A program made the position numbers and the translations under genes. Below the pieces are notes generated by a model. That model saw only the letters and a list, made by a program, of their open reading frames with translations. It ran no database searches and had not been told where the DNA came from. DNA of 64,000 bases. Origin: Glandiceps talaboti. Its lineage: Eukaryota > Hemichordata > Enteropneusta > Spengelidae. The number at the start of each line of letters is the position of its first letter. Positions within the stretch are counted from its first letter, which is position 1. Below, piece by piece: positions 50,672 to 61,874 of this stretch. Location: assembly GCF_964340395.1 (NCBI RefSeq), contig NC_135557.1, positions 2,767,216 through 2,831,215 of the forward strand, in the 5' to 3' direction.

Positions 50672-51517
50672 GGGAGCATTCGTTTTTTACGGGGAGGGGG
50701 GGGGGTGGAATTCGGGGGGGGGGTTGACTTTTACAAAGCAGTTTTTAGGGGGGGTCAAATTTTATATCCAATGGTTTGAGGGGGGGGGTCAATTTTTACA
50801 ACAGATTTGTATGGAATCATAGCAAAAAACAACAGAATTGACAAAAAAATGTACAAAACAGAATACAAACATGTCTTTATTCTGTCTGATCAGGTGAAAG
50901 TAAAAAAAAGAACAGAATCACAAAAATAAAACTTTCAGGCTGTGGCAATATAGTGACATACCTCACTTTTAAAACTCTTTAAAACTCTTTAAAAACAACA
51001 GAACTCATTCAAATTAATTTTTGAGTCTGAGATTGAACCATGAGAGGGATAAAGAGGAGGAGGAGAGCGATGAAGAGGATGAGATGGACGAAGACAGTGA
51101 ATCAGAAGATGGACATGTAGTGATACATGAATTGGGTGAATCAGAGGAAAGTGACTCGGAAAGTGACTCTGAAAGTGATAGCAGTGACATTGAAAATGAA
51201 CTCTTTCACACAACAAGATCAGGCAGACAGTGTACTACTTGGAAGTCACGGAACTACATGGACTAGGTTTCATGGTCCATTATGTGATATGTCGAACAAA
51301 CACTCATATAAGTCAAGTGTTTCATAAATCTATTATAAATCAAGTGAAAAAATTTTATAGGGGGGGGGGGTCACATTTTACAATTGATGGATTTAGGGGG
51401 GGGGGTCAAATTTTAGAAAAGTAATTTTTAGGGGGGGTTGCTTTTTACATTTAATTCATACCTCAAATTCCACCGACCCCCCCCCCCCCCCCCTCCCCGT
51501 AAAAAACGAATGCTCCC
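50672..51517 (+). mobile_element. non-autonomous DNA transposon, TTA target site, G-rich inverted ends
   Basis: 846 bp. Left end GGGAGCATTCGTTTTTTACG then GGGAGG and a G run; the right end is its inverted complement (CGTAAAAAACGAATGCTCCC). Both sides are flanked by TTA (50669-50671 and 51518-51520). A GGG-starting inverted repeat with a TWA-type 3-bp duplication suggests the PIF/Harbinger group, without transposase to prove it. Subterminal regions carry repeated phrases such as TTTTTAGGGGGGGTCAAATT in direct orientation. An internal open stretch at 51021-51264 codes an acidic Ser/Asp/Glu peptide ending TTRSGRQCTTWKSRNYMD, perhaps a remnant of a transposon protein. Confidence 0.75.
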
Positions 51518-51518
51518 T

Positions 51519-51700
51519 TAGGAGAAATGTGAATACATGACATAGTATAAATGTACGTGTATGTGCTATATCTGCCCATGGGTTCAGCTTTGAACCAATG
51601 ACAATACAGCTAGGAGAAATGTGAATATATGACATAGTATAATTGTGTATGCCATATCTGCCCACGGGTTCAACTTTGAACCAATGTTGTGAAGCTGTGT
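51519..51700. repeat. 92-bp tandem pair preserving the transposon empty site
   Basis: Two copies starting TAGGAGAAATGTGAATA, at 51519 and 51611, sharing ATGACATAGTATAA, TATCTGCCCA.GGGTTCA and TTTGAACCAATG. The junction CCAATGACAATACAGC|TAGGAG at the second copy corresponds to both flanks of the transposon (CCAATGAAAATATAGC|TTA on its left). Confidence 0.75.
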
Positions 51701-52008
51701 TAGATGATTGCAATAATGTCGAACACTACAAGTTATATATAAATGTACAATTACTGCAAATTACAATCAATAATCTGTCAAGCAACTAGTGAACTATCGT
51801 ATTATTTATTAGCATTTGGTGAACGTGAATTAAAATCCAAAGATTAGTGAATAAGAGCATAAATACTCTCTGTGAGTGGTGATCTGAGAGGGATGTGAAA
51901 CCCCACCCCAACCCCGTCAGACATGGCGTCTTTGTTATATGTTGTCAGAGTCGATTCTTAATTATGTTATGTCAGAGATGATTGGTATTATATAATTACA
52001 TTGTCAGA
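51701..52008. other. unique sequence with decayed 26-bp satellite at its right end
   Basis: From about 51928 diverged GTCAGAG..GAT phrases precede the regular array. No gene. Confidence 0.5.
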
Positions 52009-52256
52009 GTTGATGTCTTTGTTATATTGTCAGAGACGATGTCTTTGTTATATTGTCAGAGTTGATGTCTTTGTTATATTGTCAGAGACGATGTCTTTGT
52101 TATATTGTCAGAGACGATGTCTTTGTTATATTGTCAGAGTTGATGTCTTTGTTATATCGTCAGAGACGATGTCTTTCTTATATTGTCAGAGTTGATGTCT
52201 TTGTTATATTGTCAGAGACGATGTCTTTCTTATATTGTCAGAGTTGATGTCTTTGT
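52009..52256. repeat. 26-bp minisatellite, cluster 1
   Basis: About nine units with GTTATATTGTCAGAGTTGAT and GTCTTT; GAGTTGAT alternates with GAGACGAT. Same family as 55922-56480 and the decayed cluster at 57085-57370. Confidence 0.92.
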
Positions 52257-52527
52257 TTTTCATACATTATATTTATCTAACCATAAGTTCATACTGTTGT
52301 ATAAACATTGTTTTGTTAACTATTATGACTCTAGTTGATATATTTACTAGTTATAGTTTTAACACCAAACACTTGTTCCAGAAAATCCAATGAAGAAATG
52401 TAGTTTTCTTAATGGATGCATTAATTAAAGATTCTATTCTACTCTACTCTATTCTACTCTACTCTATTCTATTCTATTCTATTCTATTCTATTCTATTCT
52501 ATTCTATTCTATTCTATTCTATTCTAT
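52257..52527 (+). mobile_element. LINE 3' end inserted in the 26-bp array
   Basis: About 180 bp of unrelated sequence ending in ATTAATTAAAGATTCTATTC and a pentanucleotide (TATTC/TACTC)n tail, the kind of 3' end typical of CR1/L2-group LINEs. The satellite resumes right after it (TATATCGTCAGAG). The paralogous copy at 55.9-56.5 kb lacks this insert. Confidence 0.6.
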
Positions 52528-52539
52528 ATCGTCAGAGAT

Positions 52540-53335
52540 GATGTCTTTTTATTGATATGATGAAAAGCATTAAATGGCCGATACAGCAGTCATATACCCT
52601 AATGTCACGTGACCTCAAATATTTCAATAATTTGTCTGAAGGACACTAATATGCTCATCTCAATGACGCTTTAGAGTACAGCCAATCAAATATGTTTACA
52701 TAGACAAACCGTTGACAATACAGCCAATCAATATGTTTACATAGACAAACCGTTGACAATACAGCCAATCAAATATGTTTACATAGACAAACCGTTGACA
52801 ATACAGCCAATCAAGTATGTTTACATAGACAAACCGTTGACAATACAGCCAATCAAGTATATTGACACAAACCGTTGACAATACAGCCAATCAAGTATAT
52901 TGACACAAACCGTTGACAATACAGCCAATCAAGTATATTGACACAAACCATATGTTGGCAGTTATCCTCGCTTTAAACCACCCTATTAACATTTAAACAC
53001 GTGCTATACAGCTCCATCTTCTATTAAACCCCTTTTAACTTGTCAACATGAACATCAGTGAAAATAAGATTGATAATTTCATCAGACGGTCGTTGACTGC
53101 TCTGTTATTGAATAAGTAGTTTTAATGTGAAATAGAGTAACGCTAGACTGTAAGATACGTCGTGTTGTTCAGCCCTATCAGACTTCTTAACCACCAGCTA
53201 ATAAGCTTGATAGAGTGCTGATGAGTGCTGGCTGATAGCGTGGCACAAATTTCTGTATCTTACAGAATAAGTAACTCTAATATCGACAATGAACTTTATA
53301 AACAACCTTTATATTGAAGTATATTGTAAGAGACG
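52540..53335 (+). repeat. segmental duplication, copy 1 (unique part)
   Basis: Near-identical to 56490-57075, e.g. CCGATACAGCAGTCATA, CATATGTTGGCAGTTATCC, GCTTGATAGAGTGCTGATGA. Includes a tandem block at 52675-52940 of about six units with ACAGCCAATCAAGTAT and ACAAACCGTTGACAAT, each with a consensus CCAAT box and a Myb-like AACCGTTG. Contains a 19-bp segment (53145-53163) missing from copy 2. Confidence 0.85.
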
Positions 53336-53809
53336 ATTTATTTGTTCTGTTGTTATAGACACTATCTTTGGTCTCTGCTATCTTTACTGCACGTGTTTAC
53401 TGCGCAGGTAAAGGAGTGTTCTAGTGCTATGAGTACGTGCGCACAATTTGGCTTTACGCACTTACAAATATGGTTTCGCATACCTTTGACTATCTGGCAT
53501 TCACTATTGTTTTAGCCTTAGTACATCTAAATGAAAATGGTGTGTAAAGGGACTGCTGTAGGTATCGCAGTGCTTGTATGGATTTAGTAGCGCCAATAGC
53601 ACTGTAGCACAACTGTATTTGACTGTGCCTGTGGACATATGGTCTTGTTGCTAGGGATATTTGCAAACATTTTTGAATCTTAATTAACTTGCCTAGCCTA
53701 CCCTTTCCCATTTCTCATCTTTGCAATATAAAAAGTCGTTAAGCTAATGCCATGGTCGTGGTCCTGTCGCTAGGCATATTTGCATACAGCTTCATGTATA
53801 CATCCCCAG
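53336..53809. other. unique sequence, no gene recognised
   Basis: No supported open frame. Small CACGTG E-box at about 53391. Confidence 0.5.
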
Positions 53810-54180
53810 ATGCATTCCCATTAAATTTCAGCCCAATCTGCAATTTGGGAACTATATATTTTTGACAAAAAAGACACATTGTTATACCTAATTTGCATAT
53901 CACTAATGGGATCATTGTTTCATGAACACTTTTTTTAACTAATCTAAACACCCTTAAGAACGTTCCCACCAAATTTCAGCCAAATCTGCTCAGTAGTTTT
54001 AGAATTATATATATTTGACAAAACAGACACATTTTAGCCTGAATTTGCATATCACTGATGGAATCATCGTTTCATGATCAATTCTTAATCTAAACACCCC
54101 TGAGAATGTTCCTACCAAATTTCACACCGATCTGCCTCATAGTTTTGGAGTTTAAGTTGTTGTTTTTTTAAATCAAAAAT
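53750..54180. repeat. degenerate tandem of about 165-175 bp
   Basis: Three diverged copies recognisable by CCAAATTTCAGCCAAATCTG-like phrases, TTTGACAAAA.AGACACATT, AATTTGCATATCACT and CTAATCTAAACACCC. A related phrase (CCAAATTTCAGCCCAATC) recurs at 55652. Likely an old interspersed repeat. Confidence 0.65.
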
Positions 54181-54285
54181 CACATTTTTAGAACCAAATC
54201 ACACACCGGTGGTAAGATCATTTTGATTTGAACAATTTCCCAACTAGACACCCAAGGTAAGTTGTTCACACACGCACACACACAT

Positions 54286-54287
54286 CC

Positions 54288-54342
<55 letters not shown>
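54286..54342. repeat. (CAGA)n microsatellite
   Basis: About 13 units directly after a degenerate (CA)n; resembles the TCTG tail beside the element at 39306-40000, in opposite orientation. Confidence 0.92.
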
Positions 54343-55005
54343 CTTTGTCATGCCTGTAGCACTACTGTAGCACCTTATCAGTTCAGTTGCGCTGAAAACA
54401 GCTGACCGTAACTGTTACAGCTAGCGTATCCCAAATTCCTTGGGGTGAGTGAGGAAGCATCATTTGGCAAGTGCCGCATTCGTCCTCGTGTTAGATCTCG
54501 CATCCCTATATAACCATAACCATATTGGCGTCACAATACTATTACACATATATGTAGCCATGATTGTTGTGACCATTTGCTAATTTGTTAAAGTGTAGTC
54601 AAATGTTCCTATTAAACTGCATGGGTAACTTTACTTGGTAATAAAATCTACATTATCGTCAGTATTGTAGAATGACATAGCTATAATATGATACCATAGC
54701 ACATTTGTTTGGAGCTAATTATTTGCATATCAATGCCATCTTCAAAAGGTCTTAAAGAATTCTTTATCAAAATACTCTAGAATACCTACAAACCACAAAT
54801 GAGGCAGTAGTAGGTAAATGTGGGCGTCTCCAGTTTTTGTTACCACTATGAGACGTTGTATAAGTTAATGGATAAATTTAAAGCTACTCAGAATGCCATC
54901 TGATAGACTGCAACGTCAAGCATATATAATGCTATGCAACCTTGACGAGTTAGGGAGACATACATGCGTGATATGAGTAACATCAGTCAAAGACATTTTA
55001 TTTCC
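54343..55005. other. unique sequence, no gene recognised
   Basis: No coding support. AT-rich. Confidence 0.5.
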
Positions 55006-55640
55006 ATACGGCTTCGGCTATGCATGGATTGCTCAAGAAATTGGTAATGAGAAAGAATTTCTGGACAATATCACTGTTAGGGTTTATGATCTGTGCAAGC
55101 AACTGTGGGCTGGACAGTTGAGAGGAAAACCCAAATTACATGTACGTACTTACAGTATTTTTAAAAGTGTACTTGAACCTGAAAGGTTCGTTGAATTGTA
55201 GTCATAAATTTATTGAGGCTTTGACACGTTTCAGATGTTCATCTTTGTCTTTGGCCATATAACAGGGACGTCATCATGGTATTGATTCTCATAAGAGATT
55301 GTGTACTATTTGTAACTATAGGGGATGTACTATTTGTAACTCATGGGATGTAGAAGATGAGTACTACTTTCTGTTAATTTGTCCAGTTTATGGACACCTT
55401 AGAAACCAACTCTTACCAATCAATATTCACAACCAACCCAATTACAATAAGTTTAAAATTATAATGAGTACTGTTAATTCAGATATTTTGCTCAATTTAT
55501 GTAAATATGTATACAAAGCTATGGAGATGAGAACTTTCAAAGTAAATGCTGTGTAATATATTTTTCTCACTTTTACTATCTGTACGACAGAAACAAACAT
55601 GGATCGGTGGCCTAGAAACGCAATAAACATATCATTGTTA
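55006..55640 (+). pseudogene. CR1/jockey-group LINE remnant, ORF2 C-terminus
   Basis: Reading through stops, the frame gives YGFGYAWIAQEIGNEKEFLD, HVRTYSIFKSVLEPERFVEL, then after stop codons HKFIEALTRFRCSSLSLAI, RLCTICN and EDEYYFLLICPVY. This order (YGFG block, LRTY..F block, C..C....EDE.HFL..CP zinc-knuckle-like domain) is the C-terminal region of CR1-like retrotransposon proteins. At least three in-frame stops are present. A phrase GTACTATTTGTAACT is duplicated at 55301-55341, doubling the first CxxC pair. AATAAA at 55621 may mark the element's 3' end. Confidence 0.7.
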
Positions 55641-55921
55641 TTACGTACAAACCAAATTTCAGCCCAATCGAGCCATTAACTTTGAAGTTGTCATATATAT
55701 TTACTTGAAAAATCACAGTTTTTAACCACCAAAATGACCCAAAACAGAAAATTGAGGATATCTTGCTGTCATAAACAAATCTGAATAGACTTCACGATAA
55801 AAAAAATAATGCGGTGACAGTTTTTCTGGTGTTTGAAATTCAATAATATTACTCTTAGGAAAGCACAATGTCAAAAACTCGCACTGGCGCAAAGCATCAG
55901 GGGAAAAAACTTTCTCTGGCA
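55641..55921. other. unique sequence between LINE remnant and satellite cluster
   Basis: Holds one copy of the CCAAATTTCAGCCCAATC phrase; otherwise nothing seen. Confidence 0.5.
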
Positions 55922-56480
55922 CACATGTCTTTGTTATATTGTCAGAGTTGATGTCTTTGTTATATTGTCAGAGTTGATGTCTTTGTTATATTGTCAGAGA
56001 CGATGTCTTTGTTATATTGTCAGAGACGATGTCTTTGTTATATTGTCAGAGTTGATGTCTTTGTTATATTGTCAGAGACGATGTCTTTGTTATATTGTCA
56101 GAGTTGATATCTTTGTTATATCGTCAGAGACGATGTCTTTGTTATATTGTCAGAGTTGATGTCTTTGTTATATCGTCAGAGACGATGTCTTTGTTATATT
56201 GTCAGAGTTGATGTCTTTGTTATATTGTCAGAGTTGATGTCTTTGTTATATTGTCAGAGTTGATGTCTTTGTTATATTGTCAGAGACGATGTCTTTGTTA
56301 TATCGTCAGAGTTGATGTCTTTGTTATATTGTCAGAGTTGATGTCTTTGTTATATTGTCAGAGTTGATGTCTTTGTTATATTGTCAGAGACGATGTCTTT
56401 GTTATATTGTCAGAGTTGATGTCTTTGTTATATTGTCAGAGACGATGTCTTTGTTATATCGTCAGAGACGGTGTGTTTGT
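55922..56480. repeat. 26-bp minisatellite, cluster 2
   Basis: About 21 units of the same repeat as 52009-52256, uninterrupted. Units switch between GAGTTGAT and GAGACGAT, and between TATTGTC and TATCGTC. Confidence 0.94.
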
Positions 56481-56489
56481 TATTGATAT

Positions 56490-57075
56490 TTGCGATCCTT
56501 GAAAAGCGTTAAAACGACCGATACAGCAGTCATAGACCCTAACGTCACGTCACGTGATATATTTCGGTAATCTGCCTGAAGGACGCTTATACTTATTGAT
56601 GATTGACAGTACAGCCAATCAATGCAAGTATATTGACACAAACCATTTAGAGTACAGCCAATCAAGTATGTTTACATAGACAAACCGTTGGCAATACAGC
56701 CAATCAAGTATATTGACACAAACCATATGTTGGCAGTTATCCTCGCTTTAAACCACCCTATTAACATTTAAACACGTGCTATACAGCTCCATCTTCTATT
56801 AAACCCCTTTTAACTTGTCAACATGAACATCAGTGAAAATAAGATTGATAATTTCATCAAGCGGTCGTTGACTGCTCTGTTATTGCATAAAGTAGTTTTA
56901 ATGTGAGATAGAGTAACGCTGTTGTTCAGCCCTATCAGACTTCTTAACCACCGGCTAAGAAGCTTGATAGAGTGCTGATGAGTGCTGGCTGATAGCGTGG
57001 CACAAATTTCCGTATCTTACAGAATAAGTAACTCTAATATCGACAATGAACTTTATAAACAACCTTTATATTGAA
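56490..57075 (+). repeat. segmental duplication, copy 2 (unique part)
   Basis: Counterpart of 52540-53335. It has fewer CCAAT/Myb tandem units (about three at 56605-56722) and lacks the 19-bp segment found at 53145-53163. Confidence 0.85.
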
Positions 57076-57084
57076 GTATGTTGT

Positions 57085-57370
57085 AAGAGACACCACTGTG
57101 TTATAGACACCACTGTCTTTAATTTGCTTCAGAGTCAATATCTGTGATGTGTTGCCAGAGACACTGTCTTTAATTTGCTACGTTGTCAGAGACAATATCT
57201 TCTATGTGTTGTCAGAGTCACTGTCTTTGATTTTCTATGTTATCAGAGACAATCTTTGATCTTTTGTCATAGATAATGTATTTGTTATGTTGTCAACCTT
57301 GGGACGATGTCTTTGTTATTCAGAGACAATGTCTTTGTTATGTTGGTAAAACGGTGTCTTTTTTGCATGT
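57085..57370. repeat. decayed 26-bp minisatellite, cluster 3
   Basis: Irregular phrases GTTGTCAGAGACAATATCTT, GTTATCAGAGACAAT and GACGATGTCTTTGTTAT, with variable spacing. Probably older members of the same family. Confidence 0.7.
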
Positions 57371-58076
57371 TGTCAAGGACCATAAACGAGAGCTCTCTTT
57401 AATACTGGTTTGTGTATGACTAAGTTTTCGTTCGGTGTGATAATCTCCCAGAAGAGATAAGGCAAATTATTTCTGTAACCAATCCCCAGCTAATTAAACG
57501 ATTAGATCACAGGAGAAACATATGGACAAGGTGTCTTTATTTAGTCAATAAAGAATAGATTACATACACTAGCTGAAAGAGAGAAACCCAGCCAGGGAAA
57601 GAAGAAGAAAAGGTTTATATCACCACAAAAATCAATCAGTCAGTTGATCAATATCATACAAAAAATTAATTTTATTTCACCTTAAAATTAATCATTTAAT
57701 CGATCAATCATTTAACCAAATAATCAATATATCGGTCGACTTTTTAAAACAATTACATGCTCGCTGCACCTTGTGGTTAGGTCTAGGGTTAGACCTATCT
57801 TTCATTTTCTTTATGTTCACTAAATTCACCACAGGCGGCATATTGATCAGCAAACACAGCATTTTAACTTTTTCTTGAAATGACGTTTTGTGTTTTGATC
57901 AATTTGTTATCCTCATAGTAAACACTTACGCTGAATGAAATTCATAACATTATAGGTTTAAATTTGCTACATCTAAATGTATTAAAGGAAGCCGTAAAAC
58001 CATTGAAAATAATATACAATTAATTGTCATTAGTTATAATATACTGATTTGATTCGACACAGTTTTGTTATAAGTC
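57371..58076. other. unique sequence, no gene recognised
   Basis: AT-rich; short ATCAAT-rich low-complexity stretch at 57640-57740. No supported gene. Confidence 0.5.
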
Positions 58077-58290
<214 letters not shown>

Positions 58291-58799
58291 TTTCTGTTCA
58301 TCTGACTATGTGAACTACCAGTAAGGATTCACAGAAGAGTACAAGTGATTAAGTCTACCCTGTTTAAAACACGAATGTAGGGTAAAATCTGACATAATGA
58401 CGTCAGTCACTTTAAATGAGTCAATGGACACTTGAGTTAATAGGCACTACAATTGAGTGGGAGAAGTCTGGTCGTGGGAGGATACAGTTGTAGTCAGCAC
58501 TTCTTCTATTTTCAGAAGGGGTGTCAGCTGTTTTCATTGACGGTGGAAAACTGAAGTCATATTTACTGCATATTGTACTACTAATAGTAATATCTACCCC
58601 TCCCTCCAAGACCATCTATACCTACTATAGGTTTTATTCATGTTGTTGTTTATGTAAAATAAAGATTCGTGGGTTTATCTCAGTTTTGAGAGACATCGTT
58701 ACCCGTAGCCTTCAAGAAAGATAATTTCAAGAAAAGAGTGACGCTATTCATCTAGAGTGAAATATGGGTGTGCAGATGTGTAATGTAATATCACTGATG
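58291..58799. other. unique sequence upstream of a candidate promoter
   Basis: No supported gene on either strand. Confidence 0.5.
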
Positions 58800-58897
58800 T
58801 GACGTGTGCATAACTGACCAATTTGCATATTATATGTTATAAAAACTTTTAGCAAACTCAAAGTTTGTCAGTGTCTTCTGTTACTGCTGTCACTAAG
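58800..58897 (+). promoter_or_regulatory. TATA/initiator-type promoter and first exon with splice donor
   Basis: In order: TGACGTG (CRE half-site, 58800), CCAAT-like ACCAAT, octamer ATTTGCAT (58821-58828), TATAAAAA (58838-58845), an initiator-like TCAGTGT with A at 58870 (32 bp after the TATA start) and a strong donor CTAAG|GTAAGT at 58897/58898. The spacing is that of a textbook TATA promoter with a 28-nt noncoding first exon. No downstream exon is recognised in this window; the following 29-bp array would lie in its intron. Confidence 0.4.
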
Positions 58898-59089
58898 GTA
58901 AGTCCCCTTCTGTTTTATGTTTCTGATCTGAATCAAATGAACTGTGTGCAAACACTATCAGGATCTTTGACAAATTACTTGATTACTAACGAAGCGTGAC
59001 AATATGTTTGTTGTTACACAGGGATATAGGCACATTAAAAAACTAAAACATATATGGATTTCGATATAATGGATTGCGTGTAGCAAAAT

Positions 59090-60453
59090 GTATGATGTGT
59101 CTTTATGTGCAATATATCCTACAATGTGTCTTTATGTGCAATATATCCTACGATGTGTCTTTATGTGCAATATATCCTACAATGTGTCTTTGTGTGCAAT
59201 ATATCATACAATGTGTCTTTATGTGCAATATATCCTACAATGTGTCTTTATGTGCAATATATCGTACAATGTGTCTTTATGTGCAATATATCCTACAATG
59301 TGTCTTTATGTACAATATATCCTACAATGTGTCTTTATGTGCAATATATCCTACGATGTGTCTTTATGTACAATATATCCTACGATGTGTCTTTATGTAC
59401 AATATATCCTACAATGTGTCTTTATGTGCAATATATCCTTCGATGTGTCTTTATGTACAATATATCCTACAATGTGTCTTTATGTACAATATATCCTACA
59501 ATGTGTCTTTATGTGCAATATATCCTACGATGTGTCTTTATGTGAATATAACCTACGATATGTTTTTATGTACAATACATCCTACAGTGTGTCTTTATGT
59601 GCAATATATCCTACAATGTGTCTTTATGTGCAATATATCCTACAATGTGTCCTTATGTGCAATATATCCTACGATGTGTCTTTATGTACAATATATCCTA
59701 CAATGTGTCTTTATGTACAATATATCCTACAATGTGTCTTTATGTACAATATATCCTTCGATGTGTCTTTATGTGCAATATATCCTTCGATGTGTCTTTA
59801 TGTACAATATATCCTACGATGTGTCTTTATGTACAATATATCCTACAATGTGTCTTTATGTACAATATATCCTACAATGTGTCTTTATGTACAATATATC
59901 CTACGATGTGTCTTTATGTGCAATATATCCTACGATGTGTCTTTATGTGCAATATATCCTACGATGTGTCTTTATGTGCAATATATCCTACGACGTGTCT
60001 TTATGTGCAATATATCCTACAGTGTGTCTTTATGTGCAATATATCCTACAATGTGTCTTTATGTGCAATATATCCTACAATGTGTCCTTATGTGCAATAT
60101 ATCCTACGATGTGTCTTTATGTACAATATATCCTACAATGTGTCTTTATGTGCAATATATCCTTCGATGTGTCTTTATGTGCAATATATCGTACAATGTG
60201 TCTTTATGTACAATATATCGTACAATATGTCTTTATGTACAATATATTCTACGATGTGTCTTTATGTACAATATTTCCTACAATGTGTCTTTATGTGCAA
60301 TATATCCTTCGATGTGTCTTTATGTGCAATATATCCTTCGATGTGTCTTTATGTGCAATATATCCTACGATGTGTCTTTATGTACAATATATCCTACAAT
60401 GTGTCTTTATGTACAATATATCCTACAATGTGTCTTTATGTACAATATATCGT
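59090..60453. repeat. 29-bp minisatellite
   Basis: About 47 units; segments TGTGTCTTTATGTGCAATAT and ATCCTACAA. Variants GTACAATAT, CCTACGA, CCTTCGA, TCGTACA. One 27-bp unit near 59545. Frames on the + strand stay open over 400 codons because the unit contains no stop in any register; artefact. Confidence 0.95.
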
Positions 60454-60826
60454 AGTGATATTATACCGTCTGTCTGTATATAACAATATTATACTGTGTG
60501 TGTCTGTATATAACAATATTATACTGTGTGTGTCTGTATGTAACAATATTATACTATGTATGTCTGTATTATGTAACAATCTTATACCGTATGTGTCTGT
60601 ATGTAACAATACTGTGTGTGTGTGTCTGTATGTAACAATGTTATACCGTATGTGTCTGTATGTAACAATACTGTGTGTGTGTCTGTATGTAGCAATATTA
60701 TACCGTATGTGTCTGTATGTAACAATACTGTGTGTGTGTCTGTATGTAGCAATATTATACCGTATGTGTCTGTATGTAACAATACTGTGTGTGTGTCTGT
60801 ATGTAGCAATATTATACTATGTATGT
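60454..60826. repeat. degenerate 30/58-bp repeat
   Basis: Phrases GTGTCTGTATGTAACAATAT and TATACCGTATGTGTCTGTAT alternate, mixed with GTGTGT runs. Bridges the 29-bp array and the ATGT microsatellite. Confidence 0.85.
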
Positions 60827-60898
60827 ATGTATGTATGTATGTATGTATGTATGTATGTATGTATGTATGTATGTATGTATGTATGTATGTATGTATGT
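60827..60898. repeat. (ATGT)n microsatellite, LINE 3' tail
   Basis: About 18 units. On the - strand it follows the 3' end of the LINE (GAATAAACAATTCAATTC), so it is probably the tail of that element. Confidence 0.9.
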
Positions 60899-61214
60899 TT
60901 GAATTGAATTGTTTATTCACCAGATATAAAACAGGATAACATTTTTATGTACATTTCAAAAAGGAGGTTGATTTGATATATATATCTGGTGAGGGCCACA
61001 GAAATAGTTCGATCTGAACTAGTCTAGTCTGTGACCCTGACAAAATAAATATAGAAGAAAAAAAAAATACAAGTGTATAACTGGGCAACAAAAAGTAAGA
61101 AAAGAAAGGGATATCTACAAATACGAAACAATAATTGTACAAAATATTTACATGTCTCAATAATTTAAATAAAATTTATACTAATAAGAAAAAAAAATAC
61201 ATGTCATGTGTTTT
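60899..61214 (-). mobile_element. LINE 3' untranslated region
   Basis: Sequence between the stop of the LINE C-terminal frame and its microsatellite tail, including AATAAA near the 3' end. No coding content. Confidence 0.65.
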
Positions 61215-61874
61215 CTATGAATTACTCAGGTGAGCCTTTAAAATTGATTTGAATCTATTCCTATCGGTGATGTCTTTAATGTGTCTTGGTAATAAATTCC
61301 AGTGATGAGTGGCTGCATATCTTATACTGTGCTTACTTTGTGTTAGGTTAACTTTGGGTACGTAGAAATTGCGATGTGTAGCGGAACGAGTAGAATAGGA
61401 ATGTGAAATTGTATCCAAATAGCGGTTTACATCATGGGCAAAGTGATTGTGTAACAAATCAAAAGTAAAGAGGCAGGTGTGAAATGAACAAAGTTTATGA
61501 ATTGGTAAAATATGTAGCTGTTTGAATAAAGGGTCAGTGTGTGCACGAAAGTCAGAGAAAGTGATAAGACGTGTAAATTTCTTTTGTAGTAAATATATTG
61601 GTTCCAAGAAAGAAGTGTAAGTATTCCCCCAGATTTCGACACAGTAGCTTATATGTGGAAGAATTAGGGAGTTGTACAATAACAGAAGAATAGATTTCGG
61701 AATAAAGTGTCGGAGTAGTGAGATAAGTCCGATCTTTGGGGCAATAGATTTGACAACTTTTTGGATGTGGGACTTCCAGTTAAAATTGATGTCAAGAGAA
61801 ACTCCAAGATACGTTGTCGAGGAGACGTTGTTCAATTCATTTCCATCTATTCCCAAACTACCCTCTATGTTCAC
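61215..61874 (-). pseudogene. LINE ORF2, C-terminal segment after frameshift
   Basis: Frame of 219 codons. Contains TYLGVSLDINFNWKSHI, LLYNSLILPHISYCVEIWGN and, near the end, a conserved YSTRSATHRNFYVPKV and HHWNLLPRHIKDI. These are the thumb and C-terminal regions of CR1/jockey-type reverse transcriptases. Shifted relative to the reverse-transcriptase segment at an A6 run near 61895, consistent with loss of one base. Confidence 0.8.

Noticed and set aside
51021-51266. Independent host gene coding an acidic peptide
   Set aside because: It lies entirely inside the inverted-repeat transposon, is low-complexity and has no splice or promoter support.
53205-53260. Hammerhead ribozyme core (CTGATGAGTGC...GCACAAA)
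   Set aside because: The CTGATGA box and a stem with GTGC/GCAC exist, but the conserved GAAA is CAAA, and no partner sequences for the other two stems were found.
59074-60907. Cys/Tyr-rich frames of over 400 codons
   Set aside because: Three + strand registers of the 29-bp array are all open; satellite translation only.
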